From assembly GCA_026545765.1 (NCBI GenBank), contig CM048841.1, positions 6,359,145-6,423,144 of the forward strand: 64,000 bases of DNA, written 5' to 3'. Below the pieces are notes generated by a model, which was not told where the DNA came from, searched no databases, and worked only from the letters and a program-made list of their open reading frames with translations. Both the position numbers and the translations under genes were made by a program. The DNA comes from Plantago major (taxonomy: Eukaryota > Streptophyta > Magnoliopsida > Lamiales > Plantaginaceae). Positions 10,232 to 20,321 of the stretch are shown in pieces (position 1 is the stretch's first letter; each line of letters starts with the position of its first letter).

Positions 10232-12892
10232 TTACTTGAAAAGTGCGACTCTTCTAGAGTTCTTTGAAGCAAAATCATCAATTAACTCATCATAATTAAC
10301 TTTCTCCGCCATATAATTCTCAATTGCTATCATTACTAGGCCATTGAGTCGTTCTTGTGACATTGTAGAGCGTAAATATGATTTCACCAATTTCAACTTC
10401 GAAAAACTTCTTTCGGCAGATGCAACTGTAACAGGGATTGTCAACAAAATCCTATAAGCAATCAATGCATTAGGAAAACAACCAACATCTTTTATGTAAC
10501 TAAAATTTTCAATAGCACTCATCTTCCCATTAGGCATGAACTCTCTAACAAGTTTCAATTCTATGAACAAAGAATTTCCATCAATATCAGATTGACCTTT
10601 TTTCTCAAGTGCATTTTCAAGATTAATACAGGAAGTTCTCAAAGTTGGATCATCCAAAGAATGTAATTTTTCAGATCTAAACATGAATCCAAATAGATTA
10701 TTATATTCTTGATATTGTTCAAACCTTGTTTTAAAGGAAGAAATTGCGTGATCAATAATGTATAAGAAATAATCAACTCTAAATGATTCCACTTCAGATA
10801 GATGTGATACATCATCATTTTGGTTCTCATCGAATTGCCTCTTTCTTCGAATTTCACGTCTTTGAGCAAAACTAGGATCAACATTCAATTCTATAGATAA
10901 TTCCTTCGCCATTTCAAAGGCTTTAGGAAAACCATTTTCTCTATAATCTTTAAAAAATTCAATCAAAGTTTTTATCTCTCTTATTGCAACATCAATTTGC
11001 ATATCCTTAGCTTGCAATTTTTTGCTAACAACATTCACACGGGATAATACATCAAACCAAATAACTAGAGGCAGCAAAAATTCAAATTTATCAAGTTCAT
11101 GAGTTACCAAAGAATTAGCTTCACTTTTTATCTTAGGGTCAAGATCAACTTTAGAAATTTTAGTTAAAGCATTTTTAAAGTCTTTTATTTGAAATCTTAT
11201 AGCTTTCACACTATCAACGCGACTTTCCCAACGAGTACATGACAAAGGTTTCAGAGTCAACCATTTCACATTATCCTTTAAAATTTGCCACCTCTTTGTT
11301 GATCTTGAAAATATGGTATATATACGTTGTACAACTCCAAAAAAACTTTTAGCCTTGACACAAGTACTGGCCATGTCACACAATATCAAGTTTAGGCTAT
11401 GGCAACCACATGGAGTATAAAATGCTCTAGGATTTATTTTTAAAAGTTTACTTTGTACTCCTTGATGTTTCCCTTTCATGTTAGAACCATTATCATAGCC
11501 TTGTCCTCTTATATCATCAATGTCTAAATCAAGGACCTCTAACTCATGTTGTAGAACATCAAAAAGTCCTTGTCCACTTGTATCAGTTACACATAAAAAC
11601 CCTAAAAAGGATTCCTCAACGTGAACACCATTTGAAGATAAAGACACGTATCGTAATATCATTGACATTTGCTCTTGGTGACTAGAATCAGGAGTGCAAT
11701 CAAGTAACACAGAAAAATACTTTGCTTGCTTTATTTTTTTTTATAATTTCAGATTTAATTGTGGTGGCGAGCAAAAGTATAAACTCGTTTTGAATGTTGT
11801 GACCAAGGTAATGAAAGTGGAGTTCTTTGCTTTGTATACGTCTAACATGTTCTTGAATGATTGGATCGAACTCCGCTAACATCTCAACTAGACCTAAAAA
11901 GTTCCCATTATTGTTCTCGTATAGTCTCTCATTTTTACCACGAAACGCCAGATTATGCTTCGCAAGAAATTTAACGATTGAAATAATTCTTGATAAAATA
12001 TTTCTCCATTGTTCTTTGTCTTTCTCATATTGTTCTTGTGCTTCTTTATCGATAGTTTTGTTCCTAGTTAATCCTAAACGTAATTGATACTAAGTTGTCA
12101 TATTTTTAACATGCTCCGCACCTACTTCATGCTCTTTTAGTCGAGCACTAAGATGAGACCAATCATTAAAGCCCCCCTTTGCTAAATCACCCACACCATG
12201 ACCTTTTCTAAATACTTACAACAAAAGCAAAATACTTTATCTAGTTCTTTCGAATAGACAAGCCAATCCCTATCACATTTTTCTCTATTAGGCAAAACTC
12301 TAGTATAATGGATAGACGAGAAATGCCTATTAAATTGATCATTAGGGCCTTTTTCAATTGTTAAATCTCTTTTTGGACCTTTAAGTGCTAAATCACAAAT
12401 CACTCTCTCTTCGAGGCCATCCCAATAGCGAGGATCATATATATTACAATTGATATTCATATCATTATGTTCATCGATGTTCTTAGAATCTCTAACACTA
12501 TCATGATGATTAATGTCAGGTTCGATAACATTTTCTAAAGGCACATCACAAACAGTTTCTATAGGCACATCGCTAGAATTTGAAATAGGCACATCAGGAT
12601 TCACATTTTCAACATTTTCTAAAGGCACATCGCAAACAGTTCCTATAGGCACATTGCTAGAATTTGAAATAGGCACATCAGGATTCACATTTTCAACATT
12701 TTCTTCATCAAATAGCACATTACGATCAACATCATCGTTCACATCGTCTTCAATAACAGTATTTTCGTTATCCCGAGAAGTACGTGCATCTTTAACCACA
12801 AATTTGTCTAAAGCACCTCTTTGAGATTGAATTAAAGCATCAATTCTTTTTCTCTTTTTACGCTTTTCACAACCAGATTCATATGTTCTCAT
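10232..12892 (-). pseudogene. hAT transposase (TTF zinc finger / ZMYM1-like type), frameshifted
   Basis: The start chosen is ATG at 12892 (MRTYESGCEKRKK), giving a basic N-terminus as in this family. An acidic region with two 28-residue repeats follows, then the TTF-type finger around YTRVLPNREKCDRDW and FCFCCK. A frameshift near 12225, a TAG near 12090 where Trp is usual, and a frameshift in the T-run near 11735 break the gene. The long open segment 11710-10232 has GQGYDNGSNMKG, CTRWESRVDSV and, at the C-terminus, the hAT dimerization block TVASAERSFSKLKLVK. It matches the plant 'zinc finger MYM-type protein 1-like' transposases. Not functional as it stands. Confidence 0.9.
12528..12695 (-). 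repeat. Two tandem 84-bp units in the hAT transposase gene
   Basis: Unit 1 (12528-12611) and unit 2 (12612-12695) begin ACATTTTCTAAAGGCACATC and are nearly identical. Each encodes 28 residues including DVPISNSS and TVCDVPLENV, so the repeat keeps the reading frame. It lies in the acidic N-terminal region, before the zinc finger. Confidence 0.85.
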
Positions 12893-13744
12893 TTTCAGGT
12901 AAAAGCAAATAATATAACACAGTAACACAATTACACAATACAAATAATTAACAATAAAGGCTCGACTGAATCAAATATTAAAGAAAACTTCCCTTTTGGC
13001 CTAAGCTCTAAAGACTACGATGAAGAGTCATCAAAAACAAAACAAGAACAATTGAACAGTAGTGACCAGTTCAAAGACACGAAGACTGTGACAATTAGAA
13101 CACGAGCCAAAAATCCAAAATTGCTTTCTATATAGAAAGAATCAAAACAACAATTAATCATTTAATCATCTTCTAATTCTGATTTGTGCCACAACTCAAA
13201 TTCAAAGGGAAAAACAAAACATAATTAGAACATTACCTTTATATTTTCCAGTCTCCAGATTCAGAAACCCACTCCAAAAGCTCGAAAAATCAATGTTACC
13301 AAATCCAATCCAATTACTTTCTTGTATATCATTCAAAATCGAAAGTATAAACCAAACTCCTTCTATTAGATGACTTCATTTGGGTAAAAATAGATATGGA
13401 ATAAGATGAGGGCTAAACATCTTATTTATAGTCATGAAATATGGTATTAGAACTCTAAAGATGTGTGTAACGGATCTTTACTTCGAAAATGGAGGAGATT
13501 GATGAAGATTTAATGGATTGTTGGAGAGTAATTAGGGATTTTGGAGAAGAGTGAAAGGTGGGCTTTGTTCAATCAGCCGTCCTCTTCTGTTTTCTTTTGC
13601 CATAATTAATATTAAAATTATTTTTTTTTCTTAATAGTACCCTAGTACTGGGCCTAGCAGTTGCGCCAAGGGAGGCCCCAAGGAAATGGGGGCCCAGCGC
13701 CGGCGGGCTGCCCGCGCTGGGCCTTAGTCGGCCCTGGTACCTTG

Positions 13745-14705
13745 TCAAGTGGCCCACAGGACAAGTATCTCCGTAATAGTATTCCAAGTTCGAAATCACT
13801 TGATCCAAGTTCTTGTTTCTTTCCTTTTCTTTCATGATATCATCACACAAAGGATTCGATGCACTAGTAGCTATTTGCTCATGATCCTTCACCAAGCGTC
13901 CGAGATTGAGAATCTGGGCTTCCAAGGCTTTTTGTTGAGCATAGATTTCTTCCACAGTCATCATCTCTCCCGTTCTAGGATGAATTGCTACATCCGCGGG
14001 AAGTTCATCTAAGTGGACCAGTGGAATGGTTTCCGCTACGTGATCTCTAGCCCGCGGAGGTATCTGTTGCGGAGCTCTAGGTTTCCTATTTCCGTCTTCT
14101 TGATATGCTCTCTGCCCATTTGGGCTTCCTTCTCATCGAGCCTGGGAAGCAGAGGCTCTCCTGTCTAGGAGATTCCGCAAATCCTCCTGTGGTAGATGAT
14201 TCCCCAACCTCTGCTGGATCGAACATTGCTCGTTCCTTGATAGAGCGGGCTCTGCTTGCCTCGGATTAGCCACTAGCGGAGTAACTCGCTGGGGTTCGAC
14301 ATTGTTAGACCCAAGATAACCCTGGATTATCGTGAGCAGTCGACCAAATTGATTCTCACTTAATCCGAAGTCACTAGTGCGGACTATACGACCATCTGGC
14401 ATGGTAAAGTGCTGACCTAGAGGAGGACCTTGTGTCCCTGCCGGTGGAACTTGAGCAGCCTCTTCTCCGTGATTTTCAGGTACAACATTCTCTGGAACAT
14501 TACGGACTCCCCTGGATGGAATGTCTCTTCCATCATTGGAGGATGGGCTTTCTGTGTGACCATCGCTTGGGTATGTCCTTCCCTCAGCGTTCCTTTCTGT
14601 TACAGTGGCCGTCCGTCCTCTGTTGGGTGGACGTCCGCGTGGGCATGGAGGTGGAGTTCCGATGCCAGCAGCACTGGTCCATGCTGTCCGTCTCATTCTT
14701 GCCAT
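13745..14705 (-). pseudogene. Gypsy 1 gag N-terminus
   Basis: The start is ATG at 14705 (MARMRRTAWTSAAGIG), equivalent to MARTRRSARTNATAIG at 23078 in gypsy 2. One in-frame TGA (14133-14135, from CGA) interrupts it. The same frame continues with AIHPRTGEMMTVEEIYAQQKALEAQI and YYGDTCPVGHLT up to the hAT insertion. Gag forms the particle of the retroelement. The N-terminal third is low in complexity and Pro/Arg/Gly-rich. Confidence 0.88.
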
Positions 14706-14744
14706 CAGCTCAGCTTAAACACGGAACCTTTTGTAAGGTTTCCC

Positions 14745-14761
14745 ACAGACGAATGTCAAAA
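14745..14761 (-). other. Degenerate primer binding site of gypsy 1
   Basis: On the minus strand the site reads TTTTGACATTCGTCTGTGG. Gypsy 2 reads TTTTGGCGCCGTCTGTGG, whose TGGCGCCGT is complementary to the 3' end of plant tRNA-Asp. The GGCGCC core has been replaced, so priming would fail. Confidence 0.7.
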
Positions 14762-15481
14762 GAGACTTTACTCAAGAGAGAGAGGAAGGCTCTCAATGTA
14801 GTAGTTATGAGGAAGGTTATAACGTCAAAAGATACTTCATTACTTAAGACTTACCTTAAGGTCTTGGACCTTGTGCTATATTTATAGTTATCATGTACTT
14901 ATGAAGAGGTTCATAAGATGATGCCAAGTGTATGTTCAGGATTTGGACAACAATGCTCCCTTGGCCCATGGCCCAATAGTATGTGAGGGTCCAACACTAT
15001 TAGATGGGCCAGGAGGCGATTGGTCCTTTTCCCTCGTAGTACTATTCCCACCGATGGGTCCCGTGAGACCCCTTTAGTTAGATCCGAGCTCTGAGCTGAG
15101 TTGGTCTGCCTTAGGTAGCGATCGTCCGAGATATTAGCTGCTCGGAAGTATCTTGGAGGTTCCAGTGTATACGTTTGGTCTTATTGTTAAGGTGGCGTCC
15201 GAGTTTATCTCGTCCGGTCCGTTTGACATCCTAGGACTGACAGTGTGTGGTATTTGGTGAGACCATGTGACCTTTTGTCAGGTTCGGAAGTCGTGCACCT
15301 AGCTAGGTTGGACCAGCTGAAGAGGTGTATTGACTTGAGCATACTGATTGACCTGGAAGGCTTTCCTTAAGGCGGATTAGCCAAGATCGAATAAGTATTG
15401 AATTGGCTATTTTAGCCTTGATGCGCTCTAGGACACGCTCTATGGCGCCCTTAATGGATTGGACATATATCCGTATCAACA
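14762..15481 (-). repeat. 5' LTR of gypsy 1, missing U5
   Basis: On the minus strand the LTR starts TGTTGATACGGATATATGTCC at 15481, matching the other two LTRs of the family. A TATA-like ACTATAAATATAG is near 14875-14890. The LTR stops at GAGTAAAGTCTC (14762-14773), which in gypsy 2 is followed by about 190 bp more (hairpin, C-run and the CCCCCAACA end). So R/U5 and part of the primer site were removed by a deletion. Confidence 0.8.
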
Positions 15482-16342
15482 AGTAGAATGATTAATTTCT
15501 TTTGTATAATTTTCAAGTTTAGAAACTCGATAATCTATTAATTTGTTTTCTCTTTTCAGTGTCTGTATTTCCTTTTTGAGGTTTTCAACCTCTATTTCTA
15601 AATCATGAGCAGAAGTAGGAGTTTCAACTGTCCTTCTTTGTTTTAGAAGTTTATAAACCTCTGACATCGAGTAGGGCTCATCATTTCTAGAATCCTCTGG
15701 GGAAGACAGTGGTTCTGGTGGAACGGAGGAAGTACTGGGAATATTTTCTATTTGATCTATAATCTTAGATCTTAATTCCCGGTCTTTAATTGTTTTTAGA
15801 AATTCGATAATATTATTGCTATCTAAAATATTTAGTTCAGTTCCTTGAAATTGTGAAAGAATCTTGTAAAATTCTTTATTAAAGAACTTATCATCATTTG
15901 TGTTCCCTTTTTCCTTGATACATGACTGTCCAAGGATGCAAGCTTCACATTCTGATTCTGAATCAGACAATACTGATTCTTGATCAAGAACTTTCAAGTT
16001 CTCTTCTTCAGTACTATTAGAAGTATCTGATTCTTCAGAGGAATCTTTACTCTTTTCTTCATCAGAATTCAAAAGTATTTTTGAAAGAGTTTCCTTTAAA
16101 TCATCATTAGCTTTTAATCTGTTTATCTTTTGCTTAGTCCAGCAATTTGTTGCAAAGTGGCCAAGTTTACCACATTGGCGACAAACTATAAGTTTCTTTC
16201 GAATCCGTTTTCTTTCTTCTCTATCTTCTTTTCTTTGTTTACGGATTTCTAATTTTTTAGGAGAGTAATGTCTCTTCATTTTTCCCTTATAAGTCGGCTT
16301 GTCTTTTGACTTATGGGGTGTTGATGTGGATGGTACATCCAT
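15482..16342 (-). pseudogene. Caulimovirid coat protein C-terminal region with CCHC zinc knuckle
   Basis: The segment begins after a stop near 16376 and is open to the gypsy 1 LTR. A very basic stretch (lysine/arginine runs) precedes the knuckle CRQCGKLGHFATNC (C-x2-C-x4-H-x4-C), which in this family binds nucleic acid. A long acidic Ser/Glu/Asp tail follows, then a predicted coiled coil at the end. The annotated frame terminates only inside the LTR sequence (15476-15478), so the natural C-terminus is lost. Confidence 0.82.
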
Positions 16343-16375
16343 GCCAAATTGATCACAGAACTGTCCTAACTGGAC

Positions 16376-17834
16376 TCATTCTTTCAAATTCTGTCTTTTA
16401 GTTTGTTGATTTAATTTAATCTCATTAGACAAAGCCAAGCCTTCTTGAATGAAAGTTCCGATTAACTTGCCATAAGTATAATCTTCATAAGGGATATAAA
16501 CCTTATCTTTTCTAAGGTTTTTTCCTAACCCTTTATGCGAATAATGCAGGAAGTCCATCAATGAATTTTGATTTCCAATGTGGACTGTTGCATGCAGGTA
16601 ATTCCATTACCCTATTTAATTAGGAAAGTATCTTTATACCATCTGAAATCAGTCAGTGTTTTGCATCTTAAATTCTGCAAAACAGTTCTGATATTTTCGC
16701 TCTTATCGGAATATCTTCTGGTGAAATGTTCAATAATAGTAACTACTAAGGTGTAAACTGCATTCTCAACTGAGACTTGATCTTCCTGTTTTACAGTATT
16801 AAAAATGTGATCTTTTCCTTCAGGAGAAAGATAATTATCCCACCAACGCTTTAATTGTCCTGTAAAACCAGCGACGATCATTTTTGCAACATTTTTATCA
16901 GTGTTACCATTTGTCTTACAAATCGTAGAATACATAAGCATTCTATGAATCATATTATATATTTGCCTATCAGCATAAGCATCTAAGTTCCATTCATAAA
17001 TGTTTTTGCCATTATAGCTATTATTCAGGATGTATTCTTGTTCATCATGTAAAGTATCTATAGGAGAAGGTCTCCTATAATAGTACATTCTCTGGGTGGG
17101 TCTATCAGCCCATTTTCCTAGCTTATTGATTTCATCATTGATTACTTGTTTGTAATCAGAATTTTCTTGTACAACATCATGTAAAGTTGTTACTTTCATA
17201 TCTTTAAATTTTTCGGTTAAGAACTTCCCGAGTTCCTTCATAGAATTTAACTTAAAGTCTGCTATTTCAAGAGGTGGTTGAATATTAGGACAAGCAGAAT
17301 CCTGCTCTTTTTCTTTCTCTTTTAAAGGAAGATTAGGGTTAATGGTTTTTAGTACTAATTCTACCCTTTCACTTAGAGAAGTCAAATGTTCTCCAAGGTC
17401 ATTTATAAACAGATTAGTATAATTCTGTTGTTCAATCATTCTATTTATTTGTCTATAAGTTACTGGTAGAGTTTCATCTTCCAGTAATTTTGCAAATGCT
17501 AGGAAACTATGATTACCCTTTTCAATTTGAAACAACTGCTGCGGAGGATAGACTTGTTGTAAAAAATTTCCAGTTGAAAGTTTATAATTTCTATCTAATA
17601 CTGAAATATATTGTTCCACATATCTTGAAACAAACCAAGAACAAACGAAATCATAGTATTATGTTTTCCGCAATCTTTATAAAATTCTTCTTGAATAGAA
17701 GTTTTTTCACTCTGAGAAAAGTTTGCAAAAAACAAATTTTTAAAAGGTTCCCATTTGGGTGAATTAAATTCATTCCTAATCTTTTGCCAAGCCAGAGAGC
17801 CAGGACTAAAGTCAATTGGATGATTTATATTCAT
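16376..17834 (-). pseudogene. Caulimovirid coat protein core
   Basis: Three open segments (17834-17595, 17619-16612, 16561-16376) in changing frames cover the coat protein core. The diagnostic block is GFTGQLKRWWDNYLS, a motif shared with many endogenous pararetroviruses and related to gag-like capsid folds. QRMYYYRRPSPID precedes it. The capsid would package the viral DNA. At least two frame changes (near 17600 and 16600) prevent expression. Confidence 0.8.
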
Positions 17835-17878
17835 TAACTATGAAATTCTATTTCTGATGCAGTTATATCTACTTCACT

Positions 17879-18877
17879 CTAGGTATAGTTAACTCCTGTA
17901 ACATTGTCACGATCCCTATTTATCCTAAGTTTGTCTATATGATCTTCTTGTATTGTTTCTTCAAAGTTTTGCATTCTGCTTTTACCAGAGGTTGACACTC
18001 TGGAAGGAGTTTCAATTACATAGTCTATAGGATATATGAAAGATCTCATAGATGAAGACTTACTAAGTCTTGAAGAAGATCTTATTAGTCTGTTATTGTT
18101 TTCAAACTGCAGTTTTACTAAACCTTCAGGTGTTTGGATAACATCTATTAAATTATTTTGAATAACAGGTTGTAAGGGCACAGCCTGTTGAATTGTCCAA
18201 TTTTCTAGAAATTCTATTTCTTCCCATTTAATGGATCTTCGAGTAGTAATTTTAGATTTGCTAAAATTAGTCTCAATCAAAATAGTTTCGTTTAAAGGTT
18301 TATCAACCCTTCGACAATGTGGATTTAAAGTAAACAAAGGTTTATAATAAATTCTATAATAGATTCATATAGTTTATGTGCCAACAATGTAATTATAACC
18401 ATTAGTCATAACATTTAGTGTTAAGGCATCTAAAATATTAATATCTGATAAAGATAATTGTAAATTTGGATAAACATCAAAATAAACTGGGCCATGGGCC
18501 AAACTAAACTGTATAATTCCTATTAACGATTTTTTTCAGTCTAAGTTTCTACCATCTCTAAGAGCAGCTATAAAACTCTCAGGTAAACCTTCTAATGCTA
18601 AAGGTTTAAAAGCAATTTGAACTAATCCAATATGAAGAAATTTATATAGGTTTTTGTAAACAGCTATATCTTTTTCGCTAAGTAATTTTATTACTAATTC
18701 ATCATTATCTAGTGAGATAGATTCCTCATTAGTTTTTACTACCTGTTTTAAACCTAATTTCTCAAAAGTTACTAATTGGTAAATAACCTTAGGTTCAATC
18801 CTAGGGATTATCCATCTATTTAATAAGTCTAAATTTTGAGGGATATCATATTCCTCACGATTTATTGTTTTTAACAT
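17879..18877 (-). pseudogene. Caulimovirid movement protein (30K superfamily) region
   Basis: An N-terminal segment at 18877-18536 and a C-terminal segment at 18337-17879 are separated by stops in 18338-18535. The N-terminal block with KFLHIGLVQIAFKPL is typical of caulimovirid movement proteins, which act at plasmodesmata. The C-terminal part is Ser- and Arg-rich. The stops make it non-functional. The identification is from motif memory, so I am less sure of the C-terminal piece. Confidence 0.72.
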
Positions 18878-19006
18878 TATCTATTTTTTAAAATTATATT
18901 CATGATTAAAATAAGTGTTTGTGTTAATACTTATCTAAACTATTTGAAGCATAGAATTTAAGAATACAGAGAGCATTGACTTGAATACTTGATTAATTTT
19001 GTGAAA

Positions 19007-19521
19007 ATGCAGCAAAAGCATTCAAGCTCATCTTCAAGGCCGAAATGGGAGGCCATGTTCTCAAGAAAGCTTGAAAAAGCAAAGGGCGAACAAATATGGC
19101 CTCTTTTCGAGGACTTCATCGGGCTCAACAAGTACTTCACAGTTGTTCCGACGTCTTACAGCATTCACGGGACCAACGGCGAGCCAGGCTGCGTTCGTTA
19201 TTTCACCGGGTTCGATCTGAAACTAGCAGCTGGCAAGGAATATTGTAGTACTGATGATCATGAGGTATTGTGGTCTAAAGAAAGACTTGTATCTATTGAC
19301 CGGGCAACTATGACACTTACCTATGATGTGAGCGAATCAAACATAGGATTCAACTCCTACTTCGCCACGTTAAAGGTTGTCCGGGCGGAGGAGACACGGT
19401 GGAGTGGTATGTCAGCGTTGAGCCACCGGAAGGGATCACCTATCAAGATTTTGTTAAGACATACGACTTTTGGCTCAAGCTCATACTTGATAACATGGAG
19501 GAGGCTACTACTCTTCCTTAA
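19007..19521 (+). pseudogene. Lachrymatory-factor-synthase-like (SRPBCC/Bet v 1-like) gene with one frameshift
   Basis: From ATG at 19007 (MQQKHSSSSSRPKWEA; an upstream in-frame ATG is at 18989) the product matches plant LFS-like proteins. Blocks include EQIWPLFEDFIGLNKYF, SIHGTNGEPGCVRYF, LWSKERLVSIDRA and SNIGFNSYFATLKVV. After about 19382, in the G-rich CGGGCGGAGGAGAC stretch, the frame must shift to keep homology (TVEWYVSVEPPEG ... NMEEATTLP, stop 19519-19521). Length and lack of introns fit the family. These proteins have a START-like ligand pocket; most plant members have no known substrate. It is one of two host-like genes in the window, between a pararetrovirus and a MULE. The frameshift could be a sequencing error. 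Confidence 0.8.
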
Positions 19522-20321
19522 TGAAGGTGCATGTGGGAATTGGAGCAAGGTGCTCGGGTCAAATCCTATTGTGGTGATTTTTCTTCAAATGGAATATTAT
19601 GTTTATTCGAATGACATATTCAATTAATTAGTCGATTTATCGTTAATTAATTGTATATGGAAACTAAAAAAATAATTCAAAGTTCATCGCCGTAGTATTT
19701 AACTCTGTTGATTTGAGAAGTTATGTTTTTTATTCCCTTTCAATAGAAGGACCTGTAGTCCTCCGTAATTATATCTCTACAATATCTATATCAAATCAAC
19801 CAATTTTTTTTTTTTTAATCGGTTAAAATTTATTGAATTTCAAAAGAGTTTACACGAGCATAAGATATGCATCCAGATTACACTATCTACCGCCAAAAGT
19901 GTGGTCTATACCTTTGAACTTTTAATCCAACACCTTCTATCTATTTCAAAACCAAGAAGCATTAAGATGGGTGAGGCCCATGGACTACAATTATGCCTCA
20001 AATACATGCAGTCCACCAAACCTTGTTTGCAATATAATAAGAGCAAAATTTTTTTTTGCACTAAAACCTTTTGCACGTTTTTGAGTTTACACCACAAATT
20101 CGACACCACAAACTTTCAAAATTTTCTGGCGTCACACTAAACATCTACGGCGTTAAGTGTTCCGTTAGAAGACGTGAAACCCACGCGCCTAAAGTGAAAA
20201 ATAGACTGTTAACCTTCCCAAAGAACACAAACTAACCCTAACTCTCATCATTCCTTTTGTAAATGCTCTGAAATTCGAAAACTGAGAAACCTAACGATCG
20301 ATCGAATCCGAGATAATTGCA
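19522..20321. other. Intergenic DNA and 5' end of the MULE
   Basis: I see no coding signal. From about 20040 the sequence (GAGCAAAATTTTTTTTTGC onward) looks like the terminal region of the MULE whose gene starts at 20322, but I could not find the matching inverted end near 46700-47100, so the left terminus is only a suggestion. Confidence 0.4.

Larger units (their letters stand above)
10072..13744 (-). mobile_element. hAT transposon with 8-bp target duplications, inserted in gypsy 1 gag
   Basis: The element occupies 10080-13736 (3657 bp). Its termini are CAGGGGCGTCTTGG and, on the other strand, CAGGGCCGACTAAG, an imperfect inverted repeat. The 8-bp duplication GTACCTTG is perfect at 10072-10079 and 13737-13744, as expected for hAT. 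It carries a minus-strand transposase with a TTF-type zinc finger and a hAT dimerization domain. The right subterminal region (13660-13736) is very GC-rich and palindromic. Confidence 0.95.
1..15481 (-). mobile_element. Gypsy 1: Tat-lineage Ty3/gypsy LTR retrotransposon, left end outside window
   Basis: Read on the minus strand the order is damaged 5' LTR (15481 to 14762), gag, protease, reverse transcriptase, RNase H, a second RNase H, integrase (ending 3877), a spacer, then an antisense gene on the plus strand (2-2476). Two RNase H domains after RT and an extra gene downstream of integrase are features known from plant Tat-lineage elements. The LTR edge reads TGTTGATACGG, the same edge as gypsy 2 (22067) and a solo LTR (49337). 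The 3' LTR lies left of base 1. The element carries nonsense codons, frameshifts, a solo-LTR insertion and a hAT insertion, so it is dead. It sits inside a caulimovirid fossil of the same orientation. Confidence 0.9.
15482..18889 (-). other. Endogenous caulimovirid (plant pararetrovirus) fragment
   Basis: The minus-strand order is movement protein, coat protein and a CCHC zinc knuckle, the order seen in Caulimoviridae polyproteins. Protease, reverse transcriptase and RNase H should follow to the left, but gypsy 1 is inserted exactly there, so they would lie outside the window. Multiple stops and frameshifts make it a fossil. I cannot assign a genus; florendovirus- or petuvirus-like is a guess. 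Confidence 0.8.
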
